DNA from: Bdellovibrionales bacterium
Lineage (GTDB): Bacteria > Bdellovibrionota > Bdellovibrionia > Bdellovibrionales > UBA1609
Length of the DNA stretch: 64,000 nt
Assembly (NCBI GenBank): GCA_016716765.1
Contig: JADJVA010000025.1
Location: 62,001 to 126,000 of the forward strand
Reading direction: 5' to 3'
The stretch's first letter is position 1; each line of letters starts with the position of its first letter. Shown piece by piece: positions 42,804-50,875 of the stretch. A model generated the notes under the pieces. It was not told the origin of the DNA. It saw only the letters and a program-made list of their open reading frames with translations, and did not search any database. The position numbers were made by a program, and so were the translations under genes.

Positions 42804-44498
42804 ATGGATTTAATTCTTAATTGGTTACAATCGGGACTTTCTGCAATTGGGCCCTTCCTTATTTTGTTGGGCCTTCTTATTTTCGTTCATGAGCTCGGCC
42901 ATTTTTTGGTCGCCAAATGGTGTGGAGTAAGAGTTGAAGTTTTTAGCCTTGGATTTGGCAAGAAAATTTTAAAATTCACTCGTGGAGAGACCACTTACTG
43001 CATCTCGATTGTGCCTCTTGGCGGATATGTCAAAATGTACGGAGATGACCCAACTGCAGAAATACCAGAAAGCGAAAAGTCCCGGGCCTTTCTATCCAAA
43101 CCAGTCATCCAAAGAATAGCGATCGTTTTGGCAGGCCCTCTGATGAACTTTCTATTTGCAATACCACTCTTTATGGCTGTAGGTCTCAATGGTGAACTTG
43201 TCCCGGGGCCGCGATTAGGAGATGTTGAACCAGAAAGTTCTGCCTTTCAGGCTGGCTTTCGTTCAGGCGATAAGATTCTCTCGATGAACGAGGAGGCCAT
43301 TTCCTATTGGTCACAGATCACCAAAAAAATTGAAGCCTCCGTTGACCGTGAAATTCAATTTAAGGTAATCCGATTCGAGGGCGGAGAGACTGTTTCGCTT
43401 AAGGCTTCTCCGGCTCTTGTGCCCAACGACAATATACTCACTCTCGATACTCTCGTCCCAAGAATTCCTGGGCTTGATCCAAGTGGGCGCTCTTCAATGG
43501 TTGGGGTTTCCTCGCCTCAGTCACCTGCTGCCCTCGCCGGATTAAAGACTTTTGACATAATCACTTCCATAAATGGGGTGAAGGTCAATTCCTTTTGGGA
43601 GCTCGAACCCACCCTTCAAGCACATAGAAATAGCGAAAAGTTGGAACTGGTGGTTCGTCCTTACACAGCGAAAGCGAATATTGAAAATCGGACGGTTGTG
43701 CTAACTGATTTTCACAAGCTTTCCAAAACGGTTGATGAATCCAAATCCCTTCTTGATGTCTTGGGACTCGAAGAATCTGATCTGTATCTGCTTCAGGTTA
43801 AGGAGAATTCTCCGGCCGCTCGAGCTGGCTTGAGAGACGGAGATAAAATCATCGGCCTCGACAAAACCCCTGTGGAGAAATGGGATCAGGTTCTCGGAAA
43901 GGTCAAAGCTTTTAAGTCTGAGGACAAGCTCATTCATTTTTCAATTGCACGTGAGGGCAAGGCAATTGATGTTGATATCGCACCAGAGATGACTGAGGTC
44001 ATGAATCGCAATCAGAAAGAAGAGAATCGCTTTACCGTTGGAATTATTCCGGCAATTCTGGAGTCCCAAGCCGAACTCACTCTGTTTCGGGTAAATTCTC
44101 CTGCAGAGGCCGTCTCTTATGGATTTGAAAAAACAATCGACTGGACCAAAGCTATAGCGGTTAGCTTTCTCAGAATCCTTACGGCCCAAGTTTCGCATAA
44201 AAATATCGGTGGGGTCATTACCATTGGCAGAGTGGCGAGTCAGACTTTCGAAATGGGCATTTCGGCATTTTTGAGAATGATGGCCATCATTTCCATCAAT
44301 CTTTTTCTGATTAATCTTCTTCCCGTTCCTATTTTGGACGGTGGACACCTGGTATTTTTTGTCATCGAGGCCTTGCGAGGAGCCCCCCTGAGCATGAGAA
44401 AAATGGAGATTGCCCAACAAGTTGGGCTTATCCTTCTTATCTCTCTCATGGTACTATCCTTGTTTAACGATATAACAAGCTTTGTGAAGTCTCCTTAG
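42804..44498 (+). CDS. rseP: site-2 membrane protease RseP with three PDZ domains
   Basis: RseP cuts anti-sigma factors and remnant signal peptides within the inner membrane. HELGHF in the first helix and the partner NLFLINLLPVPILDGGH supply the zinc ligands. At 564 residues it is over 100 longer than the E. coli protein. Three PDZ-like segments are visible: VEPESSAFQAGFRSGDKIL, SPQSPAALAGLKTFDIIT and ENSPAARAGLRDGDKIIGL (about residues 130-200, 230-290, 325-400); two is usual. The gene ends the rpsB run, 134 bases after cdsA. Confidence 0.93.
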   Translation: MDLILNWLQSGLSAIGPFLILLGLLIFVHELGHFLVAKWCGVRVEVFSLGFGKKILKFTRGETTYCISIVPLGGYVKMYGDDPTAEIPESEKSRAFLSKPVIQRIAIVLAGPLMNFLFAIPLFMAVGLNGELVPGPRLGDVEPESSAFQAGFRSGDKILSMNEEAISYWSQITKKIEASVDREIQFKVIRFEGGETVSLKASPALVPNDNILTLDTLVPRIPGLDPSGRSSMVGVSSPQSPAALAGLKTFDIITSINGVKVNSFWELEPTLQAHRNSEKLELVVRPYTAKANIENRTVVLTDFHKLSKTVDESKSLLDVLGLEESDLYLLQVKENSPAARAGLRDGDKIIGLDKTPVEKWDQVLGKVKAFKSEDKLIHFSIAREGKAIDVDIAPEMTEVMNRNQKEENRFTVGIIPAILESQAELTLFRVNSPAEAVSYGFEKTIDWTKAIAVSFLRILTAQVSHKNIGGVITIGRVASQTFEMGISAFLRMMAIISINLFLINLLPVPILDGGHLVFFVIEALRGAPLSMRKMEIAQQVGLILLISLMVLSLFNDITSFVKSP

Positions 44499-44518
44499 AT
44501 CTGTTAACAAAGTGGGTT

Positions 44519-45252
44519 ATGAAATTAGTACTAATTGCAGAAACGAGCTCTCCATGTGGCGGGCTTTCACTCCTGGAATGTTCAGATAAATATTTAGACG
44601 CCGTCGTCAGAGACTGCCAGCAGTGGCAGCGCGAATCTTCACATAGCGAAGTCGTGACCGGGGCCGTTAGAATCCTGCTGGAACGAAATGCGCTTCAATT
44701 GAGAGAAATTAATCTTTTTGGAGTGGGAGTGGGTCCTGGGAGTTTCACGGGTATCAGAGTGGGAATCAACATGATGAGAGCATTTGCCTACTCCTTCAAG
44801 ACTCCCCTTTTTGGGTATTCTAGCCTAGAAGCCCTGGCTTTAAGCACTCATCGACAAGAGCTCCCCATTGTCTGTTTGGCCAATGCCTTCAAAAATATGA
44901 TTTATGGAGCCACTTACACATGGACAGAAACGGGCTCTCTCCGAGAAGTGGTCTCTCCTCGTGCTGTGGGCTTAGATCAGATCTCTCAACTCTTCAATGG
45001 TCCCTCGCTCGTCGTAGGGAACGCCTTCGATATTTATCAGAAGTTTTTTCCTCACAACATGCTCAGTCTTATGTCGCGCGAAAGCATCAGCCAGACGAGC
45101 CACAAGTCCAGTTTTTTTCCTCTCGTTTGGATCTGCAAGCCAGACGAGATACCCAAAATGATTGGCAATCCGTTAAACCTCTTTATATTCGCGCGTCTGA
45201 AGCCGAAGAGAAGCTAAAGAAGGGTCTACTTAAACCCTTACCAAAGATTTGA
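44519..45252 (+). CDS. tsaB: tRNA t6A synthesis protein TsaB, frameshifted at a T7 run
   Basis: TsaB works with TsaD and TsaE to make threonylcarbamoyl-adenosine on tRNAs and is normally essential. The first frame (from ATG 44519) has LIAETSSPCGGLSLLE, GVGVGPGSFTGIRVGINMMR and the actin-like fold to about residue 197, then ends at 45217 in an unrelated tail. The expected C-terminus, KPLYIRASEAEEKLKKG, is in the -1 frame ending at 45252. The frames meet at GTTTTTTTCC (T7 at 45112-45118). Joined, they give about 244 residues. Programmed -1 slippage, a one-base deletion or sequence error could explain it. Confidence 0.8.
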
Positions 45253-45260
45253 GAAACTGA

Positions 45261-46235
45261 ATGTCCGACGTTCGGGGTAACGACAAAGACAAAGTCTTTT
45301 ATCTGAGAGGAATGATGAATTCCGACTCTCGCATTATTTCAGTTGGAGGAGGCAAGGGAGGAGTAGGAAAGTCATTTTTTAGCTCTGGCCTGGCTATTTT
45401 TATTGCAAACCTAGGATACGATACTCTTTTGATTGACTTGGATCTGGGTGCCGCCAATCTTCACACTTGCATCGGAGAAGATACACCTCCCCACTCGATA
45501 CATGACTTTTTAACTGGCAAAGTAGCTAATTTTGAAAGCCTCGCCGTTCAAACCGGCCATCAAAATCTCCGGTTTATCAGTGGATCTAACGATTCCTACG
45601 ACATGGCAAACATCACCGAAGATCAGAAAACACTTCTGATGTCTTCTATTTTTCACACGAAGGCCGACTTTATCATTCTTGACCTAAGCGCAGGCACTCA
45701 CTCAACCACCTTGGATTTGTTTTTGATGGCAACGCACCAATTGATCACTGTGACTCCAGATCCTTCCAGCGTTGAAAATGCTTACAGATTTATCAAATCT
45801 GCGTTTTTCAGAAAAATGAAGCGATTTGAGTTCCAATTAAATTTAGGTAACCTGATTTCCCAACTCATGGCGAACAAATCTCTTAACGGAATTCGCTCAC
45901 CTGCCGATCTCCTTTTCTATGTGTCCAAACAGGATCCAGAAAATGGCGAGCGACTTCGAAACTTAATGGAGAGCATGAAAATTCAAATTGTTCTTAATCA
46001 AGTCCGCACAATGAGTGATGTTACGCTCGGACCTTCTATAGAGAGCGTCTGCAGGAAATATTTTGGAATCAAAGCTCAATTTTTAGGACATATCGACTAC
46101 GATAATGCAGTATGGCAGTCGCTTCGAAAAAAGAAACATCTCCTGCTAGAATATCCTCACAGCCGGATATATGCTCAGATGCTGGGAATTGCCCGAACAA
46201 TCGTTGGTCCAAGAAAACAAAAAGCTGTGGTATAA
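45261..46235 (+). CDS. FlhG/MinD-like ATPase (deviant Walker A)
   Basis: A 324-residue ParA/MinD-superfamily ATPase. The deviant Walker A is VGGGKGGVGKSFFS, followed by LLIDLDLGAANLH and FIILDLSAGTH. TPDPSSVENAYRF and VLNQVR are typical of FlhG/MinD proteins, which place flagella or division sites. No C-terminal amphipathic helix or partner is obvious here, so the exact role is open. It starts nine bases after tsaB and is followed by the J-domain protein. Confidence 0.85.
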   Translation: MSDVRGNDKDKVFYLRGMMNSDSRIISVGGGKGGVGKSFFSSGLAIFIANLGYDTLLIDLDLGAANLHTCIGEDTPPHSIHDFLTGKVANFESLAVQTGHQNLRFISGSNDSYDMANITEDQKTLLMSSIFHTKADFIILDLSAGTHSTTLDLFLMATHQLITVTPDPSSVENAYRFIKSAFFRKMKRFEFQLNLGNLISQLMANKSLNGIRSPADLLFYVSKQDPENGERLRNLMESMKIQIVLNQVRTMSDVTLGPSIESVCRKYFGIKAQFLGHIDYDNAVWQSLRKKKHLLLEYPHSRIYAQMLGIARTIVGPRKQKAVV

Positions 46236-46244
46236 AATAAGAAG

Positions 46245-47050
46245 ATGAATCATCGACTGGCTGACCAAACTTATTATGAAATTCTTGAAGTCGCATCAGA
46301 TGCAACTCAGCAACAAATTCATGCCGCATACCATCGAGCACGAAACACTTATTCCCCTGAAAGTCCTGCACTCTACTCCATGTTCACTCGTGAAGAAGCA
46401 CGTGACCTGATGAGTCTAATTGAGGAAGCTTTTTCCACCCTGAGCAACCAAACCAAGAGAAAAGATTACGACAAGCAATTAATTCGGCAAATGACAGAAA
46501 AGGATCAGACTCAATTCGGCCCGGCAAATCCATCCGACGAATTGCCAGATTTTCATGTTCCAGAGCAAGCGCTCAAAGTTGGATCGGCATCGGCATCGGC
46601 ATCGGCATCGTTAGCAAATCTTGGTGCTGCACCGGTAGCAAGTGTTGGAATTACGAATGCTACCGCCATTGAGCCGACCGCTGTAAATCAAAAAACTTCC
46701 AGCCATCCAAGCCTAAGGCAGACCGTGTTCCTGAGGGATTCGGAAAAACACGTTTCAGCGCCTATCAAATAGATCCAAACTTTGAAAATGAGATTAATCA
46801 AACGAGGGTCTTCGATGGAGCTTTTCTTCAAAAAGTTCGGATTTATAAACAGGTGAATCTTGATCAACTCAGCCAGGAGACGCGCATCAGTCGAACCTAT
46901 TTGAGTGCTCTCGAATCAAACAATTTCAAATCCCTTCCTGCTCCTGTTTTTACTCGCGGGTTCGTCGTGCAGGTAGCAAAAATTCTAGGACTCAACGAGA
47001 AAATCGTTGCTGACTCCTACATGTCACTTTATCGCAATGAAAAGTTCTGA
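46245..47050 (+). CDS. J-domain/HTH protein, split by a -1 frameshift
   Basis: The first frame (46245-46772) encodes a J domain: TYYEILEVASDATQQQIHAA then FSTLSNQTKRKDYDKQL, though the usual HPD tripeptide is not visible. A Ser/Ala repeat follows (GGCATC x4). The second frame is open from 46673 to 47050 and reads VPEGFGKTRFSAYQI, VFDGAFLQKVRIYKQVNLDQ, then a RodZ-like helix-turn-helix (LSQETRISRTYLSALESNNF). The frames overlap at 46673-46772; A6 at 46690-46695 is the likely shift site. I believe these form one protein of about 267 residues. Function is unknown. Confidence 0.7.
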
Positions 47051-48047
47051 ATCCGATTTGATAGTTCGGAATCTTGAAATAACCATTTCTGAAGATCAGG
47101 CTGGTACGAGACTGGATCGAATTCTTGCCAGCAAACCGGAGTTCTCTTCCAGATCTCAAGTGGCCCAACTGTTCTCGTCTGGTTCGGTACTTAAAGGTGA
47201 CAAGTCTTTGAAAGCTTCATTTATTCCGAAAGTCGGAGATTGTATTGTCGTATTAATTTCTGAGCCAATTGCTTCCCAAGAACTCGAACCTCTTAATTTT
47301 CCTTTGGCTATACTACATGAAGACAAAGACGTTATTGTCATCAACAAGCCCGCAGGGATCGTGGTCCATCCGAGCAATGGCCACAAGCAAGATACCCTGG
47401 TTAATGCCCTTGTGTATCATACCAATAGTCTTGCCTCGGGCTTTCAAAGCCATCGACCCGGTATCGTTCATCGCCTCGATAAGGACACAAGTGGCATTCT
47501 TGTGGTCGCCAAAAATGATCGCAGTCATGCCTTCCTCGCAAAGCAATTCCGGGAAAAGACCGTCCATCGCATTTATTGGGCTCTCGTCTATGGGCTCCCC
47601 TTCCCTTCCGCCGGAACTCTGCGTTCTCACATCGGCCGTCATCCCAATGATAGAAAAAAATTTGCCTCCACAGACAAGAATCCTCAAATCTCGGAGCCTA
47701 AAGGAAAATTGGCAGTCACTCACTATCGAACTCTAAAAACTTCACCTCAAGGCTTTTCTCTGATCGAATGCCGACTTGAAACGGGACGCACCCACCAAAT
47801 TCGAGTGCATTTGTCAGAGCTCGGGTACCCCATCGTGGGAGATCCTATCTATGGCGGACTGCAGAGGGCTAAGGGACTAAAGAGTCCGAGATTGCGTTCC
47901 TTGATTTTTAACTTGGGGAGGATTTCACTTTGTGCCAGAGAGCTTTCCTTTGTCCATCCAAGCTCGAAAAAACTCCTGGCGTTTCAAATAACCTGGCCGG
48001 AAGATCTCATGGATCTTTACATTCAAACTGGATTTGATCGTGTTTGA
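47037..48047 (+). CDS. rluD: RluD-family 23S rRNA pseudouridine synthase
   Basis: An RluA/RluD family enzyme that converts uridines to pseudouridine in 23S rRNA. The 336-residue protein has an N-terminal S4 domain (AGTRLDRILASKPEFSSRSQ), the catalytic HRLDKDTSGILVVAKN and GRTHQIRVHLSELGYPIVGD. ATG 47037 is preferred to the in-frame 47007 and overlaps the HTH frame. The RluD assignment over RluA/C is by domain layout. Confidence 0.9.
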   Translation: MKSSESDLIVRNLEITISEDQAGTRLDRILASKPEFSSRSQVAQLFSSGSVLKGDKSLKASFIPKVGDCIVVLISEPIASQELEPLNFPLAILHEDKDVIVINKPAGIVVHPSNGHKQDTLVNALVYHTNSLASGFQSHRPGIVHRLDKDTSGILVVAKNDRSHAFLAKQFREKTVHRIYWALVYGLPFPSAGTLRSHIGRHPNDRKKFASTDKNPQISEPKGKLAVTHYRTLKTSPQGFSLIECRLETGRTHQIRVHLSELGYPIVGDPIYGGLQRAKGLKSPRLRSLIFNLGRISLCARELSFVHPSSKKLLAFQITWPEDLMDLYIQTGFDRV

Positions 48048-48711
48048 ACCACTCAGAATTGAATCTCAAACTGTAGGATTTATTTACCACGGACTCCATG
48101 CAACTCTCTTTTTTGGAAATCGATTTGGGACTTTCGAACTGTTGGAGAAGTCCTTCCCAAATGTTCAGTTTCATCAACTTCAGCAAGTTCACTCCTCAAG
48201 GTGGACAGAGGCCCATCGAGATCCCCCGCTCGCCGATGCCCACTTTACATCCCGTGAAAATCTGGGGCTAGTTGTTCGAACGGCAGATTGTTTGCCCATT
48301 TTAATCTGTAAGCAAAATGGAATCGCAGCGGTACACGCAGGCTGGCGCGGAGTTGTCGGAGGTATTCTCAATGGGGCCCCTCATCCATTCTCGATAGAGG
48401 GTTCTGAAATTTATATTGGCCCGCATATCAAGGCTTGCTCCTTTGAGGTAGGAACGGAGGTTCTTGAGCAAATTCGACCCATTGGACTTCAACTGTCCAT
48501 ACCTGAAAGCGAATACATTTTTTCTCATCACGACCAGAAAAAGTCCTACATCGATCTCTCTCGCATTGTGCAAGCTCAGTTGATAAGAGCTGGTGCAAAA
48601 TTAGTCTTTACACAGGATTCTGACACCCTGACCGACTTGAACTATTTTTCCTATCGCAGAGACCACAACTCACAGGGTCGACAGATTTCGTTTGTTATAA
48701 AGAGATCTTGA
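48040..48711 (+). CDS. pgeF: peptidoglycan editing factor PgeF (YfiH/laccase-domain family)
   Basis: PgeF removes wrongly incorporated L-Ser from the peptidoglycan precursor; the wider family also includes purine nucleoside enzymes. The ~223-residue protein has the signature VVRTADCLPILICKQNG, AAVHAGWRGVVGGIL and GPHIKACSFEVG, supplying the Cys/His metal site. GTG 48040 or TTG 48034 (overlapping rluD) may be the start. Its TGA merges with the first bases of hairpin repeat C. It is often next to rluD, as here. Confidence 0.88.
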   Translation: MFEPLRIESQTVGFIYHGLHATLFFGNRFGTFELLEKSFPNVQFHQLQQVHSSRWTEAHRDPPLADAHFTSRENLGLVVRTADCLPILICKQNGIAAVHAGWRGVVGGILNGAPHPFSIEGSEIYIGPHIKACSFEVGTEVLEQIRPIGLQLSIPESEYIFSHHDQKKSYIDLSRIVQAQLIRAGAKLVFTQDSDTLTDLNYFSYRRDHNSQGRQISFVIKRS

Positions 48712-48912
48712 ACTGGCCTGCGTGATTGTTTCTCCAAACATCAGGGGTGCCTTTCTGAATCAAATCTCAGCATTCCAGGATCTTCAAACATGCGTCCGGC
48801 AGCAGCGCTCCCTTTGTGAGCACTGCACCAAGCCGAACTCGATCCTGAATTCCTGAGCTTTGCTTCAGCCAGGCTTCCTTGGAGTTTGGAACAACAATCA
48901 AGTGGGCCAGTT
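48711..48912 (+). repeat. hairpin repeat copy C (~202 bp)
   Basis: Both ends are type 1: AACTGGCCTGCGTGATTGTT at left, and GGAGTTTGGAACAACAATCA then AGTGGGCCAGTT at right. The left arm has diverged (CTGAATCAAATCTCAGCATT), so arm pairing is weaker than in A, B and D; the inner hairpin (GCAGCGCTC with GAGCACTGC) is kept. The left end shares its A with the pgeF stop (TGA-ACTGGCC). Confidence 0.88.
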
Positions 48913-48971
48913 TTTGATCAGTTGCGCCTTGGAAACTAGATACACATTCACACGAGGAGTAGAATTACAAA

Positions 48972-49493
48972 ATGAGCGCAGTTGCACCTCCTATCTCCTC
49001 GTCCCCTCGCCCCTCACCCCGATTTAAGTCTATTATCGGCGTTGCTTCTCGGGGGTTTTTCATAAGCATCTACTTGATTGGCCTCCTTTGCGTCTTTCAT
49101 CCGTCTCTACGTAACTACATTCGCGGAGCTCTCAACAAAGAATTCCGCCAAATACTTGCCTCTGCCTCCGGTCCACTCCTTGCTGAAGGCGGCGTTGCTA
49201 AAGTGATCAAAATTAGAACAAGTGAGGGAATTTTTCTAGAAATCTATGGCCGAACGCCAGAGGGCACAAGGCCGCTCCTTGCTCGAATTCAGCTCCCCGA
49301 TCGCCGAGACGGTTATTTTAGTTTTGGAAAAGTGACTTCCAATCTCTTTATTCATGATGTTGATAGCGACAATATCCCAGAAATAGTCGCTCCCACCTTT
49401 GACGAAAGCCTAATGGCTCACCTGAACATCTATTCGTTCAACCCCATTACTCTAAAGATTGAACCCAAAACAAGATCACTCTCATCCCCTTGA
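48972..49493 (+). CDS. membrane-anchored protein of unknown function
   Basis: A 173-residue protein with a Pro/Ser-rich cytoplasmic start, one hydrophobic anchor (GFFISIYLIGLLCVFHP) and an extracytoplasmic domain with GGVAKVIKIRTSEGIFLEIY, and DVDSDNIPEIVAPTFDE, an Asp-rich turn reminiscent of FG-GAP/calcium-binding loops. I do not recognise a family. CACGAGGAG lies upstream. It sits between hairpin repeats C and D. Confidence 0.65.
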   Translation: MSAVAPPISSSPRPSPRFKSIIGVASRGFFISIYLIGLLCVFHPSLRNYIRGALNKEFRQILASASGPLLAEGGVAKVIKIRTSEGIFLEIYGRTPEGTRPLLARIQLPDRRDGYFSFGKVTSNLFIHDVDSDNIPEIVAPTFDESLMAHLNIYSFNPITLKIEPKTRSLSSP

Positions 49494-49500
49494 GAGAGTA

Positions 49501-49712
49501 AACTGGCCCACTTGATTGTTGTTCCAAACTCCAAGGGAGCCTGGCTGAAGCAAATCTCAGGAGTCCAGGATCTTCAAACATGCGTCCGGCAGCAGCGCTC
49601 CCTTTGTGAGCGCTGCACCAAGCCGAACTCGATCCTGAATTCCTGAGATTTGCTTCAACCAGCTCCCTGTGTCTTTTGGACACAACAGAATCACCGAAGG
49701 CTTGCGGGCCAA
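49501..49712 (+). repeat. hairpin repeat copy D (~212 bp)
   Basis: Type 1 left end AACTGGCCCACTTGATTGTT and type 2 right end CTTGCGGGCCAA. Arms GAAGCAAATCTCAGGA and TCCTGAGATTTGCTTC pair perfectly over 16 bp. The inner hairpin GCAGCGCTC with GAGCGCTGC is a perfect nine-pair stem. It begins eight bases after the stop at 49493. Confidence 0.9.
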
Positions 49713-49915
49713 CCAAGGATTCCAACTTCGGATGGCGATCATGACATATGATCCTTAAGGCTTCTGGAATCTTTCGTTGTACACCAGGTTTTACGGATGA
49801 GGCGATTGACCTCCCCTTGGCCGGCATTCGACTCATGCAAAAATCAATAATCTGTCGTCCATGACAAATGACAGTGAAAGCTTCGAGAAGAAGGATCTCG
49901 ATTTTAATACAGCGG
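49713..49915. other. spacer between inverted hairpin repeats D and E
   Basis: About 200 bases with no gene I can support. ACTTCGGATGGCGATCATG occurs at its left edge and also, in the other orientation, near 30130, next to repeat B, so the spacer shares material with the A/B locus. TTTAATACAGCG precedes repeat E here and repeat B there. Confidence 0.5.
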
Positions 49916-50124
49916 TTGGCCCGCAAGCCTTCGGTGATTCTGTTGTATCCAAGACACAGGGAGCTGGCTGAAGCAAGTCTCAGGAATTCAGGATCGAGTT
50001 CGGCTTGGTGCAGTGCTCACAAAGGGAGCGCTGCTGCCGAACGCATGTTTGAAGATCCTGGACTCCTGAGATTGGTTTAGCCAGGCTTCCTTGGAGTTTG
50101 GAACAACAATCAAGTGGGCCAGTT
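49916..50124 (-). repeat. hairpin repeat copy E (~209 bp, inverted relative to D)
   Basis: Type 2 left end TTGGCCCGCAAGCCTTC and type 1 right end (CAAGTGGGCCAGTT). Arms pair imperfectly (GAAGCAAGTCTCAGGA against TCCTGAGATTGGTTTAG). The inner stem is kept in part (GCAGTGCTCA with GGGAGCGCTGC). With D it forms a large inverted repeat around a 200-base spacer. Confidence 0.88.
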
Positions 50125-50133
50125 TATAAGTCC

Positions 50134-50161
50134 TTGACATTCAAATGACGCCTAGTATTAT
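50134..50161 (+). promoter_or_regulatory. sigma-70-type promoter for the lipoprotein gene
   Basis: TTGACA (50134-50139), a 16-bp spacer and TATTAT (50156-50161) make a near-consensus promoter. Transcription would begin near 50168, just before GGAGG (50172-50176) and ATG 50183. It lies immediately downstream of repeat E. Confidence 0.7.
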
Positions 50162-50182
50162 CTCTGCTCTTGGAGGCGATTC

Positions 50183-50854
50183 ATGGTTCGGTCTGTTCTT
50201 GTTTTTTCCCTAGCCATTACATTCCTTTCCTCTTGTGGTGCTGGTCGCAGCCGTCCCCGCGGAAAGCAATGTGCAAGCGACTACAATCCGATAAAAGTCG
50301 ATATCCAGGAGAGCAACGTTCAAAAAATATCGCTAAATCCCGAGTCCAAAGAAGTTCCAGCTGGCGAATATAAGTATCTACAGGCAGAGTTATTTTATTC
50401 TGATAAAACCAACAATCTGATGTTTCACGTAAGAAATCAGATTGACAAAAAGACGGGTCAAACTCAGTCCTCGATCGTTTGTGTAAGAGGTTTTAAGCAG
50501 GAAACACAACTGCACTTGAATCAGGCTACAAGTGGAATGAAATCGATGAAATTAGATGAATCTGGAAAAACCACTTACTCCATCGCTAGCTTCGTTGTCG
50601 ATTTCGACGGCTATTTTCTGAGGTCCCCGCTCGTTGAAGATCTGGACAATAATGAAAAACCTCCCACCCCAGAAAAGCTTTACCAGAAAAAGGGAGGGGA
50701 GTTTTTCTTTTACAAACTCTCGAATGATGGCAATCAGTTTGAGTTGCGCTCAACGACGAACTCAGATTCAACAAGTTTGAGCACATTGTTTCGTTATGAA
50801 TTTACTGCCCCTGCTGCTCCTGAGATCAAAAAGCCAGTTGAAGCTGCCCAGTGA
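50183..50854 (+). CDS. lipoprotein of unknown function
   Basis: A 223-residue protein with a lipoprotein signal (FSLAITFLSSC, lipidated Cys18). The mature part is hydrophilic, with KYLQAELFYSDKTNNLMFHV and FVVDFDGYFLRSPLVED, and an Ala/Pro tail. No family is recognised. GGAGG stands six bases before the ATG and a strong promoter is upstream. It converges with mltG, stop to stop, across 21 bases. Confidence 0.78.
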   Translation: MVRSVLVFSLAITFLSSCGAGRSRPRGKQCASDYNPIKVDIQESNVQKISLNPESKEVPAGEYKYLQAELFYSDKTNNLMFHVRNQIDKKTGQTQSSIVCVRGFKQETQLHLNQATSGMKSMKLDESGKTTYSIASFVVDFDGYFLRSPLVEDLDNNEKPPTPEKLYQKKGGEFFFYKLSNDGNQFELRSTTNSDSTSLSTLFRYEFTAPAAPEIKKPVEAAQ

Positions 50855-50875
50855 AGGGCTAATTAAAAATTGAGA

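Noticed and set aside
46583..46612. GGCATC tandem repeat as a phase-variation switch
   Set aside because: The unit is six bases, so copy-number change would not alter the reading frame; it only varies a Ser/Ala linker.
49447..49926. 159-codon minus-strand frame across repeat D and the D/E spacer
   Set aside because: More than half is repeat sequence, no ribosome-binding site is present, and the spacer part matches no family I know.
29328..50124. Integron attC sites as an explanation for the hairpin repeats
   Set aside because: Palindromes near small cargo genes and a group II intron suggested it, but no GTTRRRY/RYYYAAC core sites are at the ends and no integrase gene is seen.
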